From NCBI GenBank assembly GCA_030688705.1, contig JAUYJH010000154.1, positions 1 through 11,928 on the forward strand: 11,928 bases of DNA, in the 5' to 3' direction. Both the position numbers and the translations under genes were made by a program. Of this stretch, positions 1 to 5,541 are shown one piece after another (positions within the stretch are counted from its first letter, which is position 1; every line of letters starts with the position of its first letter). Origin of the DNA: Deltaproteobacteria bacterium (GTDB taxonomy: Bacteria > UBA10199 > SPLOWO2-01-44-7). The notes beneath the pieces were generated by a model. The model was not told where the DNA came from. It ran no database searches and saw only the letters and a list, made by a program, of their open reading frames with translations.

Positions 1-145
1 GAGCCAATAGGCCCACTTAGCGGTATCGCTCCAAAGAGAAGCCATTTTTTGTCTGGAATATCGGGGGATCACTGGCGCGGCTTAAACCAAATCTTCAACA
101 AAAAAGCCAGTTGATTTTATAACAGCGGCGACTTATTTTAGCCGC
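1..145. other. Edge region without a confident gene
   Basis: Two readings are possible and neither is compelling. On the plus strand a frame is open from base 1 to a TGA at 112-114 and could be the last 37 codons of an upstream gene. On the minus strand an ATG at 45-43 opens a frame that runs off the window edge (MASLWSDTAKWAYWL), with no clear Shine-Dalgarno sequence. Open stretches this short are expected by chance. The rest is a leader to the gene at 146. It includes a small inverted repeat (GCGGC at 125-129, GCCGC at 141-145) directly before that gene's ATG. Confidence 0.3.
95..123 (+). promoter_or_regulatory. Candidate sigma70-type promoter for the gene at 146
   Basis: TCAACA at 95-100 and TATAAC at 118-123 are separated by 17 bp. 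They match the -35 consensus at 4 of 6 positions and the -10 consensus at 5 of 6. Transcription would start near 130, leaving a leader of about 16 nt with no evident Shine-Dalgarno sequence. This rests on pattern only. Confidence 0.35.
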
Positions 146-847
146 ATGTTTCGTATCGCCCTGCCAAGCGCTTTTTTGCTGATTTCATTGATGTTTTCGC
201 CTTTTTCGGTTTCCGCGCAAGTGAGTGAAGACGACCTTTTGAGAGAAATCGCCCCGCAGGCGGTGGGTGGAGAAGCAAAAGGAGACATGGAAGAACCGTT
301 CAAAATCACCATGGATGGGACCGTCACGCTCAATTATGTTTTTGCCGAATCGCCCGACAGTTTTGTGATCACCTACAAAATCCATCTGGAGGGGAACGCC
401 CGAAACAAAGTCGACATTATAAAAGGAAAAGGGGGGGTGACAACCGATGTGAAGGGTTTTCTGGCTAAATGGCCGACCGGAGAATGCGCCTTAAAAATAG
501 GAATCGGCGAGTTTCCCTATGAAATGATTTTCAGCAAAGTCGAGGAAGAAAAAGTGCGCCTCGATATTAAAGTCACCGAGCCGATTTTGGAAAATTGGGA
601 ATCCAATTGTAAATTTCTGGATGCCCCGGGCTCCAAATTCAACACCAAAGGATCGCCGGAAAAATGGGTCGATGGGGCGCTCAAAAGAACCAACCCCCTT
701 TTGCAGGATTTACAGCTCCCCGTTGACCGGCTCCACAGAGACACAACCACCCTTGAATTTAAAATCGATCAATATCTTTTGCCTGATCCGCCGCTGGGCA
801 GTGTCGAAATCAGCGGCAAAGGAACGGTTACCATCGCCCCGGAATAA
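146..847 (+). CDS. Secreted protein of unknown function
   Basis: I do not recognise a family. The 233-residue product starts with a Sec signal peptide: an Arg at residue 3, a hydrophobic core at about residues 5-20, and a likely cut after VSA near residue 24. The mature part looks like an extracytoplasmic beta-rich protein, with alternating hydrophobic strands such as TLNYVFAES, FVITYKIHLEG and VEISGKGTVTIAPE. It has two cysteines, in GECALK and SNCKF, that could form a disulfide. There is no lipobox and no membrane segment after the signal peptide. The start is the ATG at 146; a ribosome binding site is not obvious. The gene is convergent with hemD, and its last codons run into the palindromic repeat array that separates the two. 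The reading frame, signal peptide and stop position make a real gene likely; function is unknown. Confidence 0.8.
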   Translation: MFRIALPSAFLLISLMFSPFSVSAQVSEDDLLREIAPQAVGGEAKGDMEEPFKITMDGTVTLNYVFAESPDSFVITYKIHLEGNARNKVDIIKGKGGVTTDVKGFLAKWPTGECALKIGIGEFPYEMIFSKVEEEKVRLDIKVTEPILENWESNCKFLDAPGSKFNTKGSPEKWVDGALKRTNPLLQDLQLPVDRLHRDTTTLEFKIDQYLLPDPPLGSVEISGKGTVTIAPE

Positions 848-893
848 ACGTCATTCCGGCGTCTTCGTCATTCCGGCGAAAGTCGGAATCCAG
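839..893. repeat. Palindromic repeat array between two convergent genes
   Basis: One near-complete copy lies at 866-893. Its core is ATTCCGGC-GAAA-GTCGGAAT, which differs from the copy inside hemC (1936-1963) by one base in the right arm. A partial copy, CGTCATTCCGGCG, lies at 849-861. CCGGAAT at 839-845, which contains the stop of the upstream gene, is also an exact inverted repeat of ATTCCGG at 853-859. The array covers the end of the plus-strand secreted-protein gene and the stop codon of hemD. A T-rich stretch (about 900-909) follows on the plus strand, so the hairpins may help terminate that transcript. The 20-bp core has the same length and similar ends to the neisserial dRS3 class (ATTCCC-N8-GGGAAT), but relatedness is not shown. 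Confidence 0.75.
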
Positions 894-1566
894 AAAAATA
901 TTTTTTTAATTCGCGGATAAAAATTGTTTCGTTTGATTGGCTCGGAATAAAAGCCGGCTTGAATCCGCGGGCCCGCATCGCTTGCGCGGTGGTTTTTCCG
1001 AAAGGAATCATCGGAATATTTTTTGCCAAACGTTTCGGAAAATTTTTGACGCCGGAAGGGCTGAAAAATAAAACACCATCGATCCTCTTTTTAAAAATAC
1101 GCCGCAACTTTACGGAGACTCCTTTTTGCGGCACAGTGCGATAGGCGGCCACCTGCTCCACCTTTCCCCCCATTTTTTCCAAACCTTTTTTTAATGCATC
1201 GCTGGCAAGATTGGAAGTCGGGTACAAAAACCTTTTGCCGCGGATTTTTTGTTTCTTAAAAAAAGAGAGCAAAGATGCGGCACCGGCGCTTCTTTTGGGA
1301 CTTTTCGGTTTGATGCCGATTTTCTTTAGAACACCCGCTGTAGCGGGACCAACCGCCGCCACTTTTAGGGACCTGTTTCTTTTCAAGAATGGCGCCATGG
1401 CTCTGGCCGCGTTAGCGCTGGTGACCAAAAGCCAATCGTAGTTTGGGTGAAACTTTTTTTTAAGTGGTTTGATCGTAATCAACGGAAGAAAAACGGATTC
1501 GAAACCGGCTTTTCTTAATTTCTTCACAAACTGTCGGTCAGGTTTTCGCGCAACGAGCAATCGCAT
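868..1566 (-). CDS. hemD: Uroporphyrinogen-III synthase HemD
   Basis: HemD closes hydroxymethylbilane with inversion of ring D to give uroporphyrinogen III, the branch point to heme, siroheme and corrinoids, in the cytoplasm. The 232-residue product is low in overall conservation, as usual for this family, but shows its typical sequence marks: TSANA near residue 49, AVGPATAG near 70, a YPTSN segment, AAYRTV, FFSPSGVKNF and GKTTAQAM. The ATG at 1566 is chosen over longer frames because GGGAG (1574-1578) sits 7 nt before it and MRLLVARKP is a normal HemD N-terminus. It overlaps the end of hemC by 29 bp, so translational coupling is likely. The last eight residues and the TGA come from the palindromic repeat at 866-893, so the original C-terminus was probably replaced or extended. 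Identification rests on motifs plus position after hemC. Confidence 0.92.
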   Translation of the reverse strand: MRLLVARKPDRQFVKKLRKAGFESVFLPLITIKPLKKKFHPNYDWLLVTSANAARAMAPFLKRNRSLKVAAVGPATAGVLKKIGIKPKSPKRSAGAASLLSFFKKQKIRGKRFLYPTSNLASDALKKGLEKMGGKVEQVAAYRTVPQKGVSVKLRRIFKKRIDGVLFFSPSGVKNFPKRLAKNIPMIPFGKTTAQAMRARGFKPAFIPSQSNETIFIRELKKYFSGFRLSPE

Positions 1567-2509
1567 CCAAAATCTCCCTTCCCCCTTTGTCCAAGGCCTC
1601 TTCAGCCAATTTTCCACCCAGCAATTCGGGGTTGGATATCTCCCCTGTTTTTTCTAAACGAACAACCGTTTTGCCGTTAGGCGCCCCGATCCAGCAGAAC
1701 ATTTTGATTTGCTCCCGCACCACTGTGGCATATGCGGCAATCGGAGAATAACAGTCGCCACCGACCGCCGCCAAAAAACCGCGCTCCGCGCGCGCCGCGA
1801 TGGCGGTATCGGGGTCTTCCAAAGTCTCCCGAAGAAACTCAATCAAGGCAGTTTCATTTTTTCGCGTCTCGATGCCTAAAATCCCCTGTCCCACTGCCGG
1901 AATAAATATTTCAGGGTCGAGCATTGTGTGAAAAACGTCATTCCGGCGAAAGCCGGAATCCAGTTTAAGCCGGTTCAACCCCGCCACGGCCAGAATGATG
2001 GCGTCATAATGATTTTCCTGTAATTTTTTAAGGCGGGTATCGACATTCCCCCGAATCGGCGCTGTTTTGCAATCGGGCCTTAAAGATAAAATTTGTGCGG
2101 CCCGTCTTGGACTGGAGGTGCCAATTATGGAACCACCCGGCAGTTCTGAAAGAGAGAGATTTTTTTTAGAGATGAGACAATCCCGCGCATCTTCCCTTTT
2201 TGGATAACAGGCTAAAGTAAGTGCATCGGGTAAAATTCCCGGGAGATCTTTAAGACTATGGACGGCAAAATCGATGGTCCCTTTTAGTAACGCCTCTTCA
2301 ATTTCTTTTGCAAAAAGCCCCTTGCCGCCGGCTTCTGCAAGATAATCTCCCTTGAACTTGTCTCCAGAGGTCTGAATGGTCACCTGTTCGATATCCAAAT
2401 CGGGATGATGCTGGCGTAACTCTGTTGCGATCATCGAGCTTTGCGCCAGTGCCAGCGCCGAGCCCCGCGTCCCCAATCTTAATTTTTTGTTATTTTTGGA
2501 CCAGAGCAC
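1538..2509 (-). CDS. hemC: Porphobilinogen deaminase HemC with a repeat-derived insertion
   Basis: HemC joins four porphobilinogens into hydroxymethylbilane in the cytoplasm, the step before HemD. The 323-residue protein has RLGTRGSALALAQ at 11-23, catalytic Asp88 in HSLKDLP, the GTSSPRRAAQ arginines at 130-139, RGNVDTRL at 153-160, and Cys253 in GGDCYSP to carry the dipyrromethane cofactor. The start is a GTG inside the end of punA, with GGGAG 6 nt upstream. Residues 184-191 (DSGFRRND) are encoded by the palindromic repeat at 1936-1963. From memory of E. coli HemC, the same interval (between the AVAGL motif and PEI) is about six residues shorter, and Cys253 lies 11 positions beyond E. coli Cys242 while Asp88 lies only 4 beyond Asp84. 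All key residues are kept, so the enzyme is probably active. Confidence 0.97.
   Translation of the reverse strand: MLWSKNNKKLRLGTRGSALALAQSSMIATELRQHHPDLDIEQVTIQTSGDKFKGDYLAEAGGKGLFAKEIEEALLKGTIDFAVHSLKDLPGILPDALTLACYPKREDARDCLISKKNLSLSELPGGSIIGTSSPRRAAQILSLRPDCKTAPIRGNVDTRLKKLQENHYDAIILAVAGLNRLKLDSGFRRNDVFHTMLDPEIFIPAVGQGILGIETRKNETALIEFLRETLEDPDTAIAARAERGFLAAVGGDCYSPIAAYATVVREQIKMFCWIGAPNGKTVVRLEKTGEISNPELLGGKLAEEALDKGGREILDAIARCAKT
1936..1963. repeat. Palindromic repeat inside hemC
   Basis: The 28 bases contain a perfect 8-bp inverted repeat, ATTCCGGC (1940-1947) and GCCGGAAT (1952-1959), around a GAAA loop, with CGTC and CCAG flanks. The same element, with one base changed, lies at 866-893. 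Here it is read in hemC as LDSGFRRND without breaking the frame. Confidence 0.85.
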
Positions 2510-3320
2510 TGACCACTCCCTTCAACAACCGAACCATTTTTTCCTGCGATTTTTGAATGGTCTGCAACACTTCTTTGTGGGTCATCTCTCCTTTGTGGCG
2601 ATCGGCAGAAGGGTTGGCGATCATGTTGAGCGTCAAGACCCGCATCTTGAGATAACGGGCGGTGATAATTTCAAAAATGGTCGACATGCCGACGGTGTCG
2701 GCCCCCAGACTGCGAAACGCCTTGATTTCCGCCGGCGTTTCATAACTGGGACCGGTTGTTCCCAAAAAAACCCCTTTTTTTAGAACGACTTTATTTTGTT
2801 TGGCGATTTTTTGCGCCATTTTGATCCATTCCGGATCATAGGCCTTTTGCATACTGGTGAACTGGTCCGAGGGGGTCAGGACAGAAATGCCGATCAACGG
2901 GTTGGTTCCCATCATGTTGATATGGTCGGTCACCGCCATAATATCGCCCCCCTTCAGATCGGTGCGAATGCCGCCGACGGCATTGGTGGTGATCAGTTGA
3001 TCGACACCCAATTTGTTAAAAACAAAATAGGGGAAAACAACTTCTTGCGGCGAAAGACCCTCATAATAATGGGAGCGCCCCATCATAACCGCGACGGGGA
3101 GCCCCTGAAAACGGCCGAAAATAATTTGGCCCGTGTGGCCTTCGGCCTTAGGCGCAGGAAAGTGGGAAATTTCAGTCGATTTAAATATCTGTTGGTCTTT
3201 GATGGTTTCCAGAAATTTCTGCAAGCCGCCCGTGAGCACCAAAAGAAGCTTAGGGGGCGTTTGAAGCTTTGCTTTTAAATAAGCGGCCGATTCTTCGACT
3301 TTTTGGAAATAATGTTCCAT
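2490..3320 (-). CDS. punA: Purine nucleoside phosphorylase, trimeric class I
   Basis: The enzyme cleaves purine nucleosides with phosphate to free base and ribose 1-phosphate, in the cytoplasm, for salvage. The 276-residue product has the class I signatures: GRFQGLPVAVMMGRSHYYEG (69-88), TTNAVGG (111-117), GPSYETPAE with the base-site Glu (190-198), and GADTVGMST (206-214). The ATG at 3320 is preceded by AAGAGG at a 6-nt spacing, which rules out a 13-codon upstream extension. Some positions differ from the common family text. The N-terminal phosphate loop reads VLTGGL where GSGL is usual, and STIFE replaces the common STVPE. The Arg and His of GRSHYYEG and the Ser of GMST remain. It heads an overlapped operon with hemC and hemD. 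Exact substrate preference (inosine/guanosine or wider) cannot be told. Confidence 0.93.
   Translation of the reverse strand: MEHYFQKVEESAAYLKAKLQTPPKLLLVLTGGLQKFLETIKDQQIFKSTEISHFPAPKAEGHTGQIIFGRFQGLPVAVMMGRSHYYEGLSPQEVVFPYFVFNKLGVDQLITTNAVGGIRTDLKGGDIMAVTDHINMMGTNPLIGISVLTPSDQFTSMQKAYDPEWIKMAQKIAKQNKVVLKKGVFLGTTGPSYETPAEIKAFRSLGADTVGMSTIFEIITARYLKMRVLTLNMIANPSADRHKGEMTHKEVLQTIQKSQEKMVRLLKGVVSALVQK
2516..2520 (-). promoter_or_regulatory. Shine-Dalgarno site that fixes the GTG start of hemC
   Basis: GGGAG on the minus strand ends 6 nt before the GTG at 2509. It lies inside the last codons of punA. No ATG is available near the conserved RLGTRGSALA segment, so this site supports the GTG start. 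Confidence 0.7.
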
Positions 3321-3326
3321 GGACTG

Positions 3327-3332
3327 CCTCTT
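3327..3332 (-). promoter_or_regulatory. Shine-Dalgarno site that fixes the punA start
   Basis: AAGAGG on the minus strand ends 6 nt before the ATG at 3320, supporting that start over the in-frame extension to 3359. Confidence 0.65.
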
Positions 3333-3360
3333 ATTGGCATGGGTAAAAAAAAATGACAAG

Positions 3361-3390
3361 AATATTGATGGGTTACAAGAAATGTTTCAA
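3361..3390 (-). promoter_or_regulatory. Candidate promoter of the punA-hemC-hemD operon
   Basis: On the minus strand TTGAAA (3385-3390) and AATATT (3361-3366) are separated by 18 bp. The -35 match is 5 of 6 and the -10 match 4 of 6. It lies in the only sizeable non-coding gap upstream of the operon and about 40 bp before the punA start. Pattern only. Confidence 0.35.
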
Positions 3391-3466
3391 GGGAAGCAAC
3401 TCTTGGGGGTGGGGGTACCGATAACTTTAGTAGAGCCCTTAAATGGGTTCTTAAAACCCCCCTTTT

Positions 3467-3501
3467 GGACCCCCTTGGAATTGTCCTTGGGGGTTCTTTT
3501 T
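3467..3501 (+). terminator. Terminator-like hairpin just after the OmpA-family gene
   Basis: GGACCCCC (3467-3474) pairs with GGGGGTTC (3489-3496) with one G-U pair; GG/CC can pair further inside. TTTTT follows at 3497-3501, so the classical shape is on the plus strand. No plus-strand gene is known to end here. On the minus strand the same region, together with the C-run before 3467, could end the OmpA-family transcript, but the T-tail is poorer. The assignment of strand is therefore uncertain. Confidence 0.4.
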
Positions 3502-4285
3502 ATTCGGGGGTTATTGTTCCGACAGTTTCCCAATCTTCTTCATTACCAAATGGGACACCAGTGGAAGAGGTCACAACATCAACCCTTCTGTCGGCATCGT
3601 TGGCAACACCATCCTTGCGGCCGGCCTCCGCCGCCACTTTTTCACCCATGCCGATCGATTTGATTGTTATTGGAGCAGTCAATTGAGAATGCTTAAAATC
3701 CAAATATGAGGTCACACTATTGGCAACTGTTTTTGCCCTCTCTGTAGAGAGTTTTTGATTAAGCACATCAGAACCTGTCCTGTCGGTATGTCCTGAAATA
3801 TAGATAATTGCCGAAGCATCCGTCGTCGGCAGATAGCAGGCGTATGATTTTGACTGGGCCTGCAAGAGGAATTCACTGAGTTCTCCAACTGATCTATGAA
3901 ATTCTCCATGATTTGCCGGTGTTGACCTGCCGGAAGAAAAGAGAAACGCCCTCTGTGGAATATGGGTTGTTACTTTGAAGCCAAAATTCGTACCGGAAAC
4001 CAATTCTTTCACACTATAGACACTCTGTGATGGATCAACGGTTGTTTCTCCGATCTTAACGGAATCGACTGCCACCATCGGTTTTCCTTCCACCCATGCA
4101 CTTCCACCAATTCCCTTAGTTTTTGTCTCTTCTGCACCGGCACACGATTGGCCGGGACAAGGATCTTGAGGTCCTTTTTTAGATGGTGGCGAAGATTCTC
4201 CCCCCCTTTTTTCATAACGGATATATTTCTTCGAGCAGGAAGCCAAAAAAGCAACGGCCGCAACGGCCAAATAGACTGGTATCAT
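3500..4285 (-). CDS. OmpA-family lipoprotein, peptidoglycan-binding
   Basis: The 261-residue product has a short lipoprotein signal with lipobox LASC, lipidated at Cys17, so it should be anchored to a membrane, most likely the outer one. A Ser/Pro/Gly-rich linker follows to about residue 60, then an unassigned segment, then an OmpA C-terminal domain at about 105-240. The domain shows GHTDRTG with Asp168, NQKLSTERAKTV with Arg183, IGMGE and the closing NDADRRVDVV. An Asp and Arg 15 residues apart are the pair known to hold diaminopimelate peptide in OmpA/Pal proteins. The start has AGGAG 7 nt upstream. A pair of cysteines (Cys43, Cys48) in the linker might form a disulfide. It lies 67 bp after the low-complexity gene on the same strand, probably one transcript. 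It is not clearly Pal: no tol genes are nearby. Confidence 0.9.
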   Translation of the reverse strand: MIPVYLAVAAVAFLASCSKKYIRYEKRGGESSPPSKKGPQDPCPGQSCAGAEETKTKGIGGSAWVEGKPMVAVDSVKIGETTVDPSQSVYSVKELVSGTNFGFKVTTHIPQRAFLFSSGRSTPANHGEFHRSVGELSEFLLQAQSKSYACYLPTTDASAIIYISGHTDRTGSDVLNQKLSTERAKTVANSVTSYLDFKHSQLTAPITIKSIGMGEKVAAEAGRKDGVANDADRRVDVVTSSTGVPFGNEEDWETVGTITPE

Positions 4286-4352
4286 AAAATGTCTCCTCTA
4301 ATGGATATATCGGCAGGATGAAAAATAAGTTGCTTGGAAATTAAAAAAAAAT

Positions 4353-5390
4353 TTAGCCCCGTCGGCCGCCGTTGACATCGGTGGGGAAAGGCCTTCTTAA
4401 GCCCAAAATACGCTCTAATTCCGGGTTTTCATTCAGGGCAATGGCTGTCGCAACAACTTGTTCTGCCTGCGGTTTTAGCGATTTTAAAATCCCTTCATAT
4501 AGGTATTTGCCTTCAAGAACCGTCAGCAAATTGGCCTGTTCCGGGCTTTCCACATTAAACCCCCGAATCAAAACAGGTGGCTCGTCGCCCCCCTCGGAAG
4601 CAACACCGCTCGAAGCCGCCTCCAATTGACCGTTCTGCGCACTGCGTGATGCGTTCTGCGTCCCCCCTTTTCCTTGGGCCGATTTGGCCCCTTCCGATTT
4701 TTTCGGTTCTTTTTTTTCTTTTCCGACTTCGCCTTTCTCTTTCCCGGTCGTGGTTGAAGAAGCCATTTTGGCCCCTTCCGGATTCGCCATCGGCACGACC
4801 CCTTTTTGTGAATCGACATGTTGCGGTGGCGGTGGGTCCATGGTCCTTAGTCCATGGTCCTTGGTCTCTTTTTGTTCCGCAACGGTTGGCGGCGCTTTGG
4901 GATGCGGCGTTTTCAAAAGGAGATTATTCAAAGCCGGCGCCGCGGTTTGCGCATTTTTCACAAATGTAGATGCTTGCGGATTCGTGGAACGTGGTTCGTG
5001 GCTCGTAGAGCGTGGTTCATGGTTCGTGGTTCGTGCATCGATACGCGGCGCATTTCGTGTTCCTGTTTTTGACGCTGCCGACTCACCCACCCCCCACCCC
5101 CCACCCCACAAGGGAGGGGGAGACTTCCGCTCTCTGACTTCCGTTCTCTGTCCTCGGTCTTCTGTCCTTGGTCCTCTGTCTTCTGTCTTCAGTCCTTGGT
5201 CCCTGGTCCTTTGTCCATGGTCTAGAGTCCTTGGTCCCGCTTTTTTATAATTCTCAAAAGCCTTCGTCAGCGTATTTTTTTTGTCCGATTTCCCGGTTTC
5301 TTCGCGTAATTGTGCATTGTCCCGATGCTCCTTCGCCGCCCCGGCTGTCCCGGATTCAATTTTGGTCACTGTATATCTATCAATCGCCAT
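4353..5390 (-). CDS. Low-complexity protein built partly from short repeats
   Basis: I recognise no family. The 345 residues have no signal peptide or membrane segment. Residues 1-52 are charged. Residues 53-90 are a heptapeptide-repeat stretch (RTEDRGP type), 91-103 are PPPLWGGGWGVGE, 119-137 are an NHEPRST repeat, 175-186 are KDHGLRTMD, about 210-240 are Lys/Glu/Ser-rich, and 244-253 are a TQNASRS repeat. Each repeat peptide matches a tandem or G-rich DNA repeat. Only the end, about 271-335 (PPVLIRGFNVES to LERILGLRR), looks like a compact helical domain. The ATG at 5390 is preceded by AAAAGGAG, though the 12-nt spacing is long; a palindrome, GTCTTAAGAC (5394-5403), lies between. It precedes the OmpA-family gene on the same strand. 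Most of the length is probably disordered in the cytoplasm. The frame is real with good probability; function is unknown. Confidence 0.75.
   Translation of the reverse strand: MAIDRYTVTKIESGTAGAAKEHRDNAQLREETGKSDKKNTLTKAFENYKKAGPRTLDHGQRTRDQGLKTEDRGPRTEDRGQRTEVRERKSPPPLWGGGWGVGESAASKTGTRNAPRIDARTTNHEPRSTSHEPRSTNPQASTFVKNAQTAAPALNNLLLKTPHPKAPPTVAEQKETKDHGLRTMDPPPPQHVDSQKGVVPMANPEGAKMASSTTTGKEKGEVGKEKKEPKKSEGAKSAQGKGGTQNASRSAQNGQLEAASSGVASEGGDEPPVLIRGFNVESPEQANLLTVLEGKYLYEGILKSLKPQAEQVVATAIALNENPELERILGLRRPFPTDVNGGRRG
4633..4660. repeat. 7-bp tandem repeat, TTCTGCG type, 4 units
   Basis: Plus-strand units are TTCTGCG, CACTGCG, TGATGCG and TTCTGCG. They encode a TQNASRSAQN stretch in the minus-strand gene. 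TGCG is constant while the first three bases vary. Confidence 0.7.
4835..4869. repeat. 7-bp tandem repeat, GGTCCWT type, 5 units
   Basis: Plus-strand units are GGTCCAT, GGTCCTT, AGTCCAT, GGTCCTT and GGTCTCT. They are read on the minus strand as KDHGLRTMD within the low-complexity protein. Confidence 0.75.
4981..5036. repeat. 7-bp tandem repeat, TTCGTGG type, 8 units
   Basis: Eight consecutive plus-strand heptamers, four of them with the exact unit TTCGTGG or TTCATGG in a row-like pattern and the rest differing at one to three bases. On the minus strand they give the NHEPRST peptide repeat. Confidence 0.8.
5086..5107 (-). repeat. G-quadruplex-forming tract within a coding sequence
   Basis: The minus (coding) strand reads G4-T-G6-T-G6-T-G3, four G-runs with single-T loops. 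This is a very strong pattern for a stable parallel G-quadruplex. It encodes WGGGWGVG. Together with the adjoining CCCTCCC segment (read at 5112-5120 on the same strand) it can also fold as a C-rich/G-rich hairpin. Confidence 0.7.
5123..5234. repeat. 7-bp tandem repeat, TCYTYGG type, about 16 units
   Basis: Sixteen consecutive plus-strand heptamers, for example TCCTCGG, TCTTCTG, TCCTTGG, TCCATGG, with drift between units. The minus-strand reading is a heptapeptide repeat, KTEDRGP/RTEDRGQ, at residues 53-90 of the low-complexity protein. It is the longest such tract in the window. Confidence 0.85.
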
Positions 5391-5541
5391 GGGGTCTTAA
5401 GACTCCTTTTCGTGAAGCGTAATTATAAAAAACATAAATATATACAAACAGTTACATCATCAGCATGCGGAACCCATTCGGGGTTCCAAGGAATACAATG
5501 CAAAAAGGTTGCCACTTGAGGAGAGTTTGGAAAAAAGTTAA
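5391..5541. promoter_or_regulatory. Intergenic region with candidate promoter and hairpin
   Basis: On the minus strand a perfect TATAAT (5422-5427) lies upstream of the low-complexity gene. No good -35 box is seen at 16-18 bp, so the promoter call is weak. A perfect inverted repeat, GGAACCC (5469-5475) and GGGTTCC (5481-5487) with a 5-base loop, stands farther upstream. It has no T-tail on either strand, so it may be an operator or a weak nagZ terminator. The palindrome GTCTTAAGAC (5394-5403) lies between ribosome binding site and start. Confidence 0.35.

Noticed and set aside
1..45. Start of a divergent minus-strand gene at 45
   Set aside because: Only 15 codons are visible, without a ribosome binding site, and a plus-strand frame is open through the same bases. 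Not enough to call a gene.
1567..1617. Longer N-terminus for HemD
   Set aside because: The extra 17 residues are antisense-free but lie within hemC codons and are not HemD-like; a ribosome binding site directly precedes the ATG at 1566.
2820..2840. Third copy of the palindromic repeat in punA
   Set aside because: The local inverted repeat (TGATCC and GGATCA around ATTCC) shares only a few bases with the element and lacks its GAAA loop and flanks.
4833..5240. CRISPR array
   Set aside because: The units are 7 bp, contiguous and degenerate, with no spacers, and they keep an open reading frame.
4684..5250. Long plus-strand open frame across the repeat-rich gene
   Set aside because: The heptamer and G/C-rich repeats have few or no stops on either strand, so a long antisense frame is expected. 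It has no good ribosome binding site and its product is only the reverse reading of the repeats.
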